Shown here: positions 39,983 through 47,698 of the stretch, one piece after another
How positions within the stretch are numbered: position 1 is the first letter of the stretch
Layout of the letters: each line of letters opens with the position of its first letter
Assembly (NCBI RefSeq): GCF_033042135.1
Contig: NZ_WBXM01000003.1
Coordinates: 62,001-126,000, forward strand
From: Haloechinothrix sp033042135
GTDB taxonomy: Bacteria; Actinomycetota; Actinomycetes; Mycobacteriales; Pseudonocardiaceae
DNA length: 64,000 nt
Direction of reading: 5' to 3'
Position numbers and translations under genes: made by a program
The notes under the pieces: generated by a model
The model's database searches: none
What the model was told of the DNA's origin: nothing
The model's input: the letters and a program-made list of their open reading frames with translations, nothing else

Positions 39983-40686
39983 CCAGTAAACAGGACTACA
40001 TCAGAAGTGACGCTGCCTCGCTCAGCAACGCGGCGCAACGCGGCTTGTTGCATCTACCTCGGCGGCTCGACTTCCTCGTCGAATCGCTTCCGCCGCCACC
40101 CGCGAGGATCCTGGACGTCGGCTGCGCGGGCGGCTACGTCGCGACGTTGCTGATGAAGCTCGGGTACGAGGTGACCGGCATCGAGCTGAACACCCGGATG
40201 GCTGAGCAGGCGCGGCAGCGCGGCATCGACGTGCTCGAGCACGATCTGGAGGAACCCGTACCGTTGCCGGACGGACGGTTCGACGGCGTTCACGCGTGCG
40301 AGATCATCGAGCATCTTTTCGACACCGACGGTTTCCTCGCCGAGCTGGGCAGGCTGCTGCGTCCTGGTGGTGTCCTCGTGGCCTCCACCCCCAACCTGAA
40401 CAGCCTCGGCAACCGGTTGCGGGTCCTGGCGGGGCGGTCGCTGCCGATGTGGGGAGCGGGCCCGCAGGACCGGCACGGTGGGCACATCCGGGTGCTGAAC
40501 AAACCCAGCTTCGGTGACCTGCTGGCCAGGAACGGGTTCCGGCCGACCGGCTACCTGGGATCGAACCAGGGACGGCTCGGCAGGCTCGTCGACCCGTTCC
40601 CGGCGTTGAGCCAGCTGATCCTGGTTCGTGCGGTGGCTGGCGGCAGGGACCGCGAGGCACCCGAGCGTGACGGGGCGAGCGGATGA
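39979..40686 (+). CDS. class I SAM-dependent methyltransferase
   Basis: The 235-residue protein has motif I RILDVGCAGGYVATLLMKLG, the acidic residue in VTGIELNTRMAEQARQRG, FDGVHACEIIEHLFDTDGFL and LRPGGVLVASTPN, a typical UbiE/Methyltransf_11 layout. The GTG at 39979 overlaps the previous stop (GTGA), and its own stop overlaps the epimerase start (ATGA). The family methylates C, N or O atoms of small molecules, so the chemistry cannot be assigned from sequence. Confidence 0.88.
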   Translation: MTSKQDYIRSDAASLSNAAQRGLLHLPRRLDFLVESLPPPPARILDVGCAGGYVATLLMKLGYEVTGIELNTRMAEQARQRGIDVLEHDLEEPVPLPDGRFDGVHACEIIEHLFDTDGFLAELGRLLRPGGVLVASTPNLNSLGNRLRVLAGRSLPMWGAGPQDRHGGHIRVLNKPSFGDLLARNGFRPTGYLGSNQGRLGRLVDPFPALSQLILVRAVAGGRDREAPERDGASG

Positions 40687-41645
40687 GGTTCCTGGTGACT
40701 GGTGCTGGCCTCGTCGGCACCGAGGTAGCGCGGCTGGCCGCCGCCCGGGGCGACGAGGTGGCGTTGCTCGACGCGCGGCCCGGTCGCGGCTACGTCGCCT
40801 GGCGATTGGGGTCGACACCGCACCTGATCCGCGCGGACGTCTCGGACCCGCTGGCCGTCGACGCCGCGGTCGGCGGAGCTGTGCCCGACGTGATCGTGCA
40901 CACGGCGGCGGTCGTGGGGCGCCGGTGTTACCGGTCTCCTGCGCTGGCAACCAGGATCAACGTGGCCGGCACGGCGACCGTGGTGGAGGCCGCGATCCGG
41001 CACGGCGTCGGCCGGGTGGTGCTGCTCAGCAGCCTCGCCGTCTACGCGTGGGACCGGTTGAGCCCGCACGAGCCCGTCACGGAGGCGGAACCGGTCGAGC
41101 CGCGGTCGCTGTACGGCGTGACGAAGCTCGCGGCCGAAAGCGTCGGCCGTAGCCTCGCGGGCGCGCGGTTGCCCTCGGGCAGGCTGTCGGTTTCGGCGCT
41201 GCGTCTGGCCGGTGTGTACGGTCCTGGCCAGTACAAGGGTGGTTCGGCGGTCGGGGCCGCGCTGGCGGGCGCGGTCGCAGAGGCCGTACGCGTCGGCGAG
41301 ACCCGCGTGCCGACGATGCTGGGCGGACGCGAGTACCTCCACGCCCGTGACGCGGCCGTTGCGGTGCTCGCCGATGCTGCGACACCGGTAGAGGGCTGGC
41401 GGGTGCTGAACGTCGGCTCCGGTAGGGCGCACAGCGCGGACGAGCTGGCCGAGGCGGTAGCGGCGGCAGTGCCGCACGCCACGGTGACGGTGGCCGATGG
41501 GGAGCGGCCTGCACAACAGCCGGTTCTGGACTGTGCCGCCGCGCGACGCACCATCGGCTATCGACCCGAGGTCCGGCTCGCTGACGGCCTGCGGTGGCTC
41601 GCTCGGGATGCGGCGGCGGAGGACACGCTGGCGGTGGTCACATGA
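40683..41645 (+). CDS. NAD-dependent epimerase/dehydratase (extended SDR)
   Basis: The 320-residue protein has the NAD loop FLVTGAGLVGTEVARLAAARGD, RADVSDP, VVLLSSLAVYAWD and the catalytic YGVTK. RLAGVYGPGQYKGG and EYLHARDAAVAVL are typical of sugar-nucleotide epimerases. No other sugar-nucleotide or glycosyltransferase genes are present, so it may instead oxidise or reduce a non-sugar intermediate. It is translationally coupled on both sides. Confidence 0.88.
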   Translation: MRFLVTGAGLVGTEVARLAAARGDEVALLDARPGRGYVAWRLGSTPHLIRADVSDPLAVDAAVGGAVPDVIVHTAAVVGRRCYRSPALATRINVAGTATVVEAAIRHGVGRVVLLSSLAVYAWDRLSPHEPVTEAEPVEPRSLYGVTKLAAESVGRSLAGARLPSGRLSVSALRLAGVYGPGQYKGGSAVGAALAGAVAEAVRVGETRVPTMLGGREYLHARDAAVAVLADAATPVEGWRVLNVGSGRAHSADELAEAVAAAVPHATVTVADGERPAQQPVLDCAAARRTIGYRPEVRLADGLRWLARDAAAEDTLAVVT

Positions 41646-43198
41646 GATCGGCGGAACCGGGTCACGGCACCACTGGAGAGGCAGCCGGGTTGGTGATCGA
41701 TGCCGATCCGGAGCGCGCCGCTGGAGCTCCCGCGGCGGGCACGGCACGGGACACGGCGGTGGTCGGCACGCGTGACCTCCCGCCGTTCTCCGCGGACGCC
41801 GGTGACCGTAACGAGCGGGTCGTCGCGTTGCGGTCGGCCGTGTCCCGTGCGGCCTCGATCGAGCTACGGGCGACCGCGACGTCCTCGGGCGCTCCCGGCG
41901 CCTTGCTCAACGCGTTGCAGCTGCTCGGCGGTCCGGCATACGGCCAGGGGGGACCGGCGGCGGTGCTCGCCGGTAAACAGATCCGGGTGCGGCTCGGCGG
42001 TGCACTGCCCGACGCGCTGCGCGCGCGGCGCCAGCTAGCGCGGCTGGCGAGATCGCTGGGCGGCACCGAGCTCCGCGTGACAGGTACGACGGGCGAGGCC
42101 GGTACGTCCACGGCAGACGCCGCCCGTGACACGGCCACACGGCGGCCCGGTCCTGTTATCGACATGTCGCTTGGCGAGGTAGTGCTGGACGAGCACCGGC
42201 ATCTCACGAACGCCATGGTCCGTGCGAGCGGAGCCCGATCCCGGTACAGCGAGCCGGCGGGGATGCCCAAGCTGCGGGAGGCGATCGGTGACCGTGCCCG
42301 GTTCCGCGAGACGCCGGGGCGGCGGGCGGTGGCCGTCACCTACGGCGCTTCGCTCGGCCTGGTGGCTACCGTGATCGCCCTGCTCCCGAGGGGTGCGACC
42401 GTCCTGGTGCCCGATCCGGGGTACCCCGCGTACCGGTCGGCGCTGCGCAGGTGCGGCTTCCGCGTGGCGAGCTACCGGGTGCCGGGTATGGGGGAGGCGC
42501 TCGACCGCACCGACCTGGAGCGGGCGGCAGGGGCGCACGCGATCGTCTGGAACAGCCCGCACAACCCGACCGGGTGGGTGGCAGGAGAGCGCGATCTCGC
42601 CGCCCTCGCTCGGGCCGCGGTGAACCACGACCTCCTGGTGATCAGTGATGAGGTGTATACGAGCTTGTTGTGGACAGGTACTCACCGATCGCCGGCACAT
42701 TCCGGTATCGCCGATCGCACGGTCGTCCTCGACAGCTGCTCGAAGCGGTTCGCCGCTGCCGGGTTGCGTGTGGGGTGGGTCGAGGCTCCTGAACGGTGGT
42801 GCCATCGCATCGCGCGTGCGCATTGGTCACTGGCGATGGGCGCCCCGCGGGCAGGCGAGCTGGCCGCGCTCGAACTGTTGAAGACGGAATCCGAGGTTAC
42901 CGCGGACGTCCGCGAGCAGCTGTCGTCGACAAGGGACCGCGGCAGGCACATCACCGGCGACGTCGGTCGGTGGCGGTGGCCGGAAGCGGGTTACTACCTG
43001 TGGGTTCCGGTACCTGCCGGTTGCGACGACGACACGTTCGTCAACCGGCTCCGTGACGAGGTTGGGGTGGTGGTGATGGCCGGCCACCGGTTCGGTCCGT
43101 CGGGGACGGGGTGGCTCCGGATGTCCGTCGGGGGGCCGACCGAAACGGCCCTTTCCGGGCTGAGCCGCGTCGTCAAGCTATGGCAGGAGGTGTCGTGA
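41642..43198 (+). CDS. PLP aminotransferase class I/II with unusual N-terminal extension
   Basis: The protein has 518 residues. The C-terminal 350 are a fold-type I aminotransferase. They contain SRYSEPAGMPKLREAI, AIVWNSPHNPTGWVAG (PLP Asn), VISDEVYTSL (PLP Asp/Tyr) and the Schiff-base Lys in DSCSKRFAAAGLRVGW. The first about 165 residues are not part of this fold. They are Ala/Gly/Arg rich, with a structured-looking core (VSRAASIELRATATSSGAP, LLNALQLLGG, KQIRVRLGGALPDALRAR) that I do not recognise. Coupling by 4-bp overlaps on both sides shows it belongs to the operon. Transamination of a peptide-derived or free amino acid is inferred. Confidence 0.85.
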   Translation: MRSAEPGHGTTGEAAGLVIDADPERAAGAPAAGTARDTAVVGTRDLPPFSADAGDRNERVVALRSAVSRAASIELRATATSSGAPGALLNALQLLGGPAYGQGGPAAVLAGKQIRVRLGGALPDALRARRQLARLARSLGGTELRVTGTTGEAGTSTADAARDTATRRPGPVIDMSLGEVVLDEHRHLTNAMVRASGARSRYSEPAGMPKLREAIGDRARFRETPGRRAVAVTYGASLGLVATVIALLPRGATVLVPDPGYPAYRSALRRCGFRVASYRVPGMGEALDRTDLERAAGAHAIVWNSPHNPTGWVAGERDLAALARAAVNHDLLVISDEVYTSLLWTGTHRSPAHSGIADRTVVLDSCSKRFAAAGLRVGWVEAPERWCHRIARAHWSLAMGAPRAGELAALELLKTESEVTADVREQLSSTRDRGRHITGDVGRWRWPEAGYYLWVPVPAGCDDDTFVNRLRDEVGVVVMAGHRFGPSGTGWLRMSVGGPTETALSGLSRVVKLWQEVS

Positions 43199-44430
43199 GT
43201 ACCAGTGTGACTACCGGCGGGCACGGGATCCTCCGGGATCGGAATTTCCAACTGATGTGGCTCGGCACGCTCGGCTTCTGGCTGGTGGTGTTCGCCCACG
43301 TGCCACTGTTACCGCTGTATCTCGACGAGATCGGTTACTCGGCGGGGACTATCGGTCTGGTGTACGGGAGCGCGGCCCTGCTCGCGCTCGTGACCCGTAT
43401 CGCCTGTGGCTGGGCGGTCGATCTGTACGGCGAGCGGTGGTTCCTGCTCGCAGGCGCCGCGCTGTGGATCGTCACGACGCCGGTCCCGCCGTTCACCACA
43501 AGCCTGGTGATCATCGAGCTCAGCTGGCTGGTCAAAGGAATCGGGCTGGGCATGTTCACGACAGCGGCCGGGGGGTGGGTCGGCCGGTACGCGCGCGCTG
43601 CCGAGCGTGGTGTGGCGATGGGATGGTGGGGAACCGCGATGTTCACCGCGTGGATCGTCGCGCCCGCGGGCGTAGTGCTGGTGCGGGACGTATCGGGGTA
43701 CGTGGGCGCCTTCACGGCGGCCGCTATCGTGGCCTTGCTGGCAGGTCTGGCAGGCTTCGTCCCAAGCACGGTGCACGGCGGCCGGGCGGCGACCCCCGCT
43801 GGACCCCGCTGGCAGTCGCTGATCGCGCCGAGGGCGATCGAGCCAGGCCTGTTCGGCCTCGTCGTCGGCGTGGCATCGGCCGGGTTCACGGTGTTCGTCC
43901 CGCTCACGGTGGAGCACGCCGGGCTCGGCCAGCCGGGAATCTACCTTTCGGTTTACGCGGGCGCGGGCATTATCGCCCGGCTGCTGGCGGGCCCGATCTC
44001 CGATCGCCACGGGCGCGGCGGTGTGATACTCGCCGGGTTCGTTGTGTGCGCCGCAGGCATGGCCGTGCTGGGGACGGCGGACACGCACCTGCAGGCCGGG
44101 GTCGCGGCTGTGCTGTTCGGTGCGGGCATGGGTGCGACCAGCCCGGCCCTGCTGGCCTGGAACGCGGATCGCTCCGCCGCCGCCCAGCGGGGCGTGGCGA
44201 CCAGCACGTACTTCTCGCTCCATGAGATCGGGCTGTTCGGCGGCGCGTGGCTGGTCGGCGTGGCACTCGGCATTGCCGGGATCTGGGCGTTCCACGCGGT
44301 CGCCGTGCTGCTGCTCGTGGCCGTGCCGTGGTTCGTGGTGCAGCGGTGGCGGTCGGGCGAGCCGGTCGTGTGGGCGTTGCCGGAGGGCGGACAGCAGGCG
44401 GAGGAACAGGTCGAGGAGGTTCGTCGATGA
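43195..44430 (+). CDS. MFS transporter
   Basis: The 411-residue protein has about 12 hydrophobic segments in two six-helix halves. The loop 2-3 motif is GWAVDLYGERWFLL and its second-half counterpart GPISDRHGRGGVIL, as in drug/metabolite proton antiporters. The GTG at 43195 overlaps the aminotransferase stop. It is the only complete transporter of the operon and the obvious exporter of its product, possibly also giving self-resistance. Confidence 0.9.
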   Translation: MSTSVTTGGHGILRDRNFQLMWLGTLGFWLVVFAHVPLLPLYLDEIGYSAGTIGLVYGSAALLALVTRIACGWAVDLYGERWFLLAGAALWIVTTPVPPFTTSLVIIELSWLVKGIGLGMFTTAAGGWVGRYARAAERGVAMGWWGTAMFTAWIVAPAGVVLVRDVSGYVGAFTAAAIVALLAGLAGFVPSTVHGGRAATPAGPRWQSLIAPRAIEPGLFGLVVGVASAGFTVFVPLTVEHAGLGQPGIYLSVYAGAGIIARLLAGPISDRHGRGGVILAGFVVCAAGMAVLGTADTHLQAGVAAVLFGAGMGATSPALLAWNADRSAAAQRGVATSTYFSLHEIGLFGGAWLVGVALGIAGIWAFHAVAVLLLVAVPWFVVQRWRSGEPVVWALPEGGQQAEEQVEEVRR

Positions 44431-45887
44431 GAATGGGCAGCGCGACACAGCGGCGGATACAGGCATGGCTCCCTGGAGAGCCACCGAACTTCGATCCGCA
44501 GGCGGGTGTCGACGAGTGGTCGTATCGCATCCATATCGGCTGGCTCGAGGGATTGACTCGCACGGACCGCACGGGGCGGACGGTGCCCGCGTTGGCCGCG
44601 GACTGGGAGGCAGACGGCAGCCACACCGAGCTGGTGGTGCGGTTGCGGACGGAGGCGACCTGGTCGGACGGTCGACCGATCACCGCGGAGGATGTCAGGT
44701 TCGGGGTGCTCCGCGCCCTGCATCCCGACCACGGGTTGCGTGCGGCCTGGCAGATGTACGTGTTGGAGGGCGCCGAGGAGTACCACAAGGGCCGCGCCGG
44801 TCCGCCGGTCGGCGTGTCGGTCGAATCGTCCGATACAGTCCGGTTCGTCTTCGACGAGCCGGTTCCCTACGTTCCCCAGCTGTGGACGCTCCCACCGTTC
44901 GCGCCGCTGCGCGCCGACGTGATGGACGGTGTGTCGGCGCCACCGGTGACCGAGATGCCGAGCAGCGGGCCGTTCGACCTGGTGGAGTACCGGGAAGGTG
45001 ACCTCGTCCGCCTGGTGAGAAACGACCGGTACTGGGACCGCGAGCTCACCCCTCCCGATGAGGTGGTGGTGCGGCTCGGTGGCGACCCGGTGGAGCGGTT
45101 CCTCGCGGGCGAGGTCGATCTCGCCGACACGAGCGAACGGCGGGTTGCGGAGATCGATCCGGACTGCGTGACCCGAACACCCGAGTGTTCGATCGTCTAC
45201 ATGCTCGTCAACGCCGGGGACCCGCAACTGGCTGACGGCAGGGTACGTGCCGCGATCGCGGCCGCTGTCGAGCCGGAAGAGGTCGCCTCACGCGCCGCGC
45301 CCGCGTGTGTCCCGCTCACCCGTCTGGTCCCGCGCAGCGACGGGACCTCCGGTTACCTGGCCGCGACGCGTCAGGTGACCGTGCCGCGCGACGCCGACAC
45401 GGCACCCCTGGCGGGGTTGTCCCTCTCGCTGCTGTGCGGGGATAATACGGACAACCGGGCGGAGGCCGAGGTCGTCGCGGGCCAGCTCGCCGCGAGTGGC
45501 GCGGACGTGCGCGTGGTGCCTCGGGGATACGCCGAGCGGTACACGTCGATACGCCAGGGTGATTACCAGATCGCGATCGTCGCTTGGAAAGCCGATTTCG
45601 ACTCGCCACTGGCGTTCCTGCGGGAGCACGTTTCGGACCGGGCCGCGGGTAACCAGTCGAAGTGGTCGGACGGCACGTACAACCGGCTCGTCGCCGAAGC
45701 GCGCGCCACCGGCGATCCGGGCCGACGCGACTCGCTGCTCGCGCGCGCCGAGCACCGGCTGCTGGCGAGCCACCATGTCATCCCGTTGCTGCAGCGGGTG
45801 CGGACCTGGCTGCGCCGCCCGGGGCTGGAGGGTGTCGTTTTCCGGCAGGCGGGAGTCGCGCCGGAGCTGCGTTGGGCTTCGTGGTGA
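44427..45887 (+). CDS. SBP_bac_5-type solute-binding-like protein lacking a signal peptide
   Basis: The 486-residue protein follows the DppA/OppA fold from its first residues: LPGEPPNFDPQ, HIGWLEGLTRTDRTGRTVPALA, WSDGRPITAEDVRF, SSGPFDLVEYREGD and a C-terminal lobe with DYQIAIVAWKADFDSPLAFL. Genuine solute-binding proteins carry a lipoprotein or Sec signal; here there is none, and no ABC permease or ATPase genes are nearby. It should therefore stay in the cytoplasm and bind a peptide-like ligand there, perhaps as a chaperone or enzyme-like partner for the cluster product. It is coupled to the MFS gene by ATGA. Confidence 0.82.
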   Translation: MRMGSATQRRIQAWLPGEPPNFDPQAGVDEWSYRIHIGWLEGLTRTDRTGRTVPALAADWEADGSHTELVVRLRTEATWSDGRPITAEDVRFGVLRALHPDHGLRAAWQMYVLEGAEEYHKGRAGPPVGVSVESSDTVRFVFDEPVPYVPQLWTLPPFAPLRADVMDGVSAPPVTEMPSSGPFDLVEYREGDLVRLVRNDRYWDRELTPPDEVVVRLGGDPVERFLAGEVDLADTSERRVAEIDPDCVTRTPECSIVYMLVNAGDPQLADGRVRAAIAAAVEPEEVASRAAPACVPLTRLVPRSDGTSGYLAATRQVTVPRDADTAPLAGLSLSLLCGDNTDNRAEAEVVAGQLAASGADVRVVPRGYAERYTSIRQGDYQIAIVAWKADFDSPLAFLREHVSDRAAGNQSKWSDGTYNRLVAEARATGDPGRRDSLLARAEHRLLASHHVIPLLQRVRTWLRRPGLEGVVFRQAGVAPELRWASW

Positions 45888-45899
45888 GGATGACGTGTC

Positions 45900-46685
45900 A
45901 TGAGTGCTGACGCGGAGCAGGCGGGAAGGCAAGGCCACCCGGTGCGGGACGGGACGCCGGTCGTGCTGATCACCGGGGCGAGTGGCCGAATCGGGCGGTC
46001 GCTCGCCGTCGCTTGGTACCGCCGCGGCTGCCGGGTCGCCGCGCAGGGACGGAACCGCGGCCGTATGAAGGAAACGGCCAAGCAGTGCAGGCAAACCGCG
46101 CAGGATGGATCGTTACGGGACGGCTTCCTCCCGTTGCTCGGTGACCTGACGGAGGCCGATACTGCGGCCGGGTTGGTGGAAACGACGGTACAGCGATGGG
46201 GCAGGATCGATCTGGTGGTGGCGTGTGCCGGGGTGTTCCCCGCGGTGCCGCTCGCCGAGCTCGAACCAGAAGAGTGGTCGGCGGTGCTGGAGTCCAACCT
46301 GTCCGCTACGGCACGCCTGGTGCGGGCGGCGGTGCCGGTGCTGGAACGGCATGGTGGAACGATCCTGTTCGTGGGATCGGAGCCCGTCACCCGGCCGGTG
46401 GCACGACCCGACCGCGAGGCGTACTACGCGAGCAAGGGCGGTGTCGTCGGGCTGGCGCGCGGATTGCGCGCCAGCCTGGCCGAGTGGGGAGTGGATACCT
46501 TGGTCGTTCATCCCGGATGGACCGTGAGCGAGGATCAGCAGCACGACCGGAGCGCGCAGCTGGCGGCCGGGGAGTTCGCCGAGGCCACCGTTCACCTGGT
46601 CGAAGCCTCGCGCATGGTGACTCTGGGAGAGGTGACGGTCACCCCGCGGCGGACTCGTTCGGAGCCGTTGACGGGCTCGAGCTGA
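45900..46685 (+). CDS. short-chain dehydrogenase/reductase
   Basis: The 261-residue SDR has the cofactor loop ITGASGRIGRSLAVAW, the CAGVFPAV loop (a variant of NNAG), and Ser...YYASK as the catalytic Tyr/Lys, followed by VHPGWTVSED. The basic patch after strand 2 (AQGRNRGRMK) favours NADP. It is the last gene of the plus-strand operon, 12 bp after the solute-binding gene. Its 3' end overlaps the convergent flavin reductase by 47 bp. Confidence 0.88.
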   Translation: MSADAEQAGRQGHPVRDGTPVVLITGASGRIGRSLAVAWYRRGCRVAAQGRNRGRMKETAKQCRQTAQDGSLRDGFLPLLGDLTEADTAAGLVETTVQRWGRIDLVVACAGVFPAVPLAELEPEEWSAVLESNLSATARLVRAAVPVLERHGGTILFVGSEPVTRPVARPDREAYYASKGGVVGLARGLRASLAEWGVDTLVVHPGWTVSEDQQHDRSAQLAAGEFAEATVHLVEASRMVTLGEVTVTPRRTRSEPLTGSS

Positions 46686-47256
46686 CCGGCTGGGCGGCCG
46701 GATCGCGCAGCGAAGCGAGTGCGTGCGCGTAGTCGACCAGCTGCTGGCACAGGGTGACCATTCGTGTCACGACCGCCCTGTCGGCGATCCGGTATGCCCC
46801 TTCGCTGATGCTGAACGCGTCATTGCGTGACACGAGCACGTGCGGAATCGCCACGCCGTGCAGTCCCCTGGCGACGATCCTGAGGTGGTCGGTCGGCTGG
46901 GTGCTGCCCTGCCGCCCACCGTTCGCGCACAGCGCGACCGGTTTGTGGGCGACATGCCCGATGGTCAGGTGGTCCAGCGCATTCTTCAGAATTCCCGAGT
47001 ACGAATTGTGGTAAACCGGGCTGGCCCACAGGAACGCATCGGCCGAAGCCGCTGAGTCGAGCAGGGACCGCACCTCGGGATCCGGGTGGGCGCCCGCATC
47101 GTGTAGCCGTGGGTCCACCGTGGGGATACGTACTCGACGTAGATCTGTCGTCTCGACATCGGCGCCCAGGTGTCGGAGGACGCGCTCGGCCAGCGCGACC
47201 AGGCATGCGGTTCTGGAGGGCTCGCCCAAACTGCCCTGTAAGCTAAATATACGCAC
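46639..47256 (-). CDS. NAD(P)H-dependent FMN reductase
   Basis: The 205-residue flavodoxin-fold protein begins with the FMN loop IFSLQGSLGEPSRTACLV and has FLWASPVYHNSYSGILKNALDHL, the conserved flavin- and substrate-contacting segment. It starts with GTG and has a weak ribosome site. It faces the SDR gene and overlaps it tail to tail, so the cluster boundary is probably just upstream of this gene. It is related to, but clearly different from, the reductase at 38611. Confidence 0.85.
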   Translation of the reverse strand: MRIFSLQGSLGEPSRTACLVALAERVLRHLGADVETTDLRRVRIPTVDPRLHDAGAHPDPEVRSLLDSAASADAFLWASPVYHNSYSGILKNALDHLTIGHVAHKPVALCANGGRQGSTQPTDHLRIVARGLHGVAIPHVLVSRNDAFSISEGAYRIADRAVVTRMVTLCQQLVDYAHALASLRDPAAQPVSSSPSTAPNESAAG

Positions 47257-47698
47257 GTTTCCATTGAATCATGAACGTTTCGAGCTAACAAGTTTTCGGG
47301 TGTATCGACGTAACCGATAATTGCGTTTCTGGAGTATATTTCGATTGGCTTTCGAGTGTCACACGAGTAAATTTCGAGTCCCGTTGTTCCCTGGCCCGGC
47401 GATCCGGATGCTGCAGGTGCCGGTCACCGAGACCTAACTTGGGCACTTCCGCTGGTAACGTGAGCGACGGAGGGTCGAGCCGTCGATGGCGGTGGACGAC
47501 GGTTTCGATCAGGAAGTGAGCCATGTCCGCGCGGGGTTCGGGTGGGTAGGCCTCGGTCCCGGGAGCACTCGCCCGGCAGGCCGGTGCCGCCGTCAGTCAC
47601 ATCACCGACCCCGCGCGGTAAGCCGGGCGTCGCACCGCGCACCGGGCCGCAGGGGCGGTCGGGGCCGTTACGGCCGGTGCGTCATCCCGGTGTCCTGC
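47257..47698. other. 442-bp intergenic region with an AT-rich left half
   Basis: The first 140 bp are AT-rich and should hold the promoter of the minus-strand flavin reductase. The rest is GC-rich with no supported gene. Frames at 47285-47524 and 47424-47642 on the minus strand lack ribosome sites. GGCCGTTACGGCC near 47664-47676 is a small hairpin that may terminate the minus-strand defence-like operon. Confidence 0.5.

Noticed and set aside
47285..47642. Two minus-strand ORFs (79 and 72 codons) between the flavin reductase and the TM-effector gene
   Set aside because: Neither has a ribosome site or recognisable domain, and both are Arg/Pro/Ser-rich as expected of chance frames. A transposase remnant was considered but not supported.
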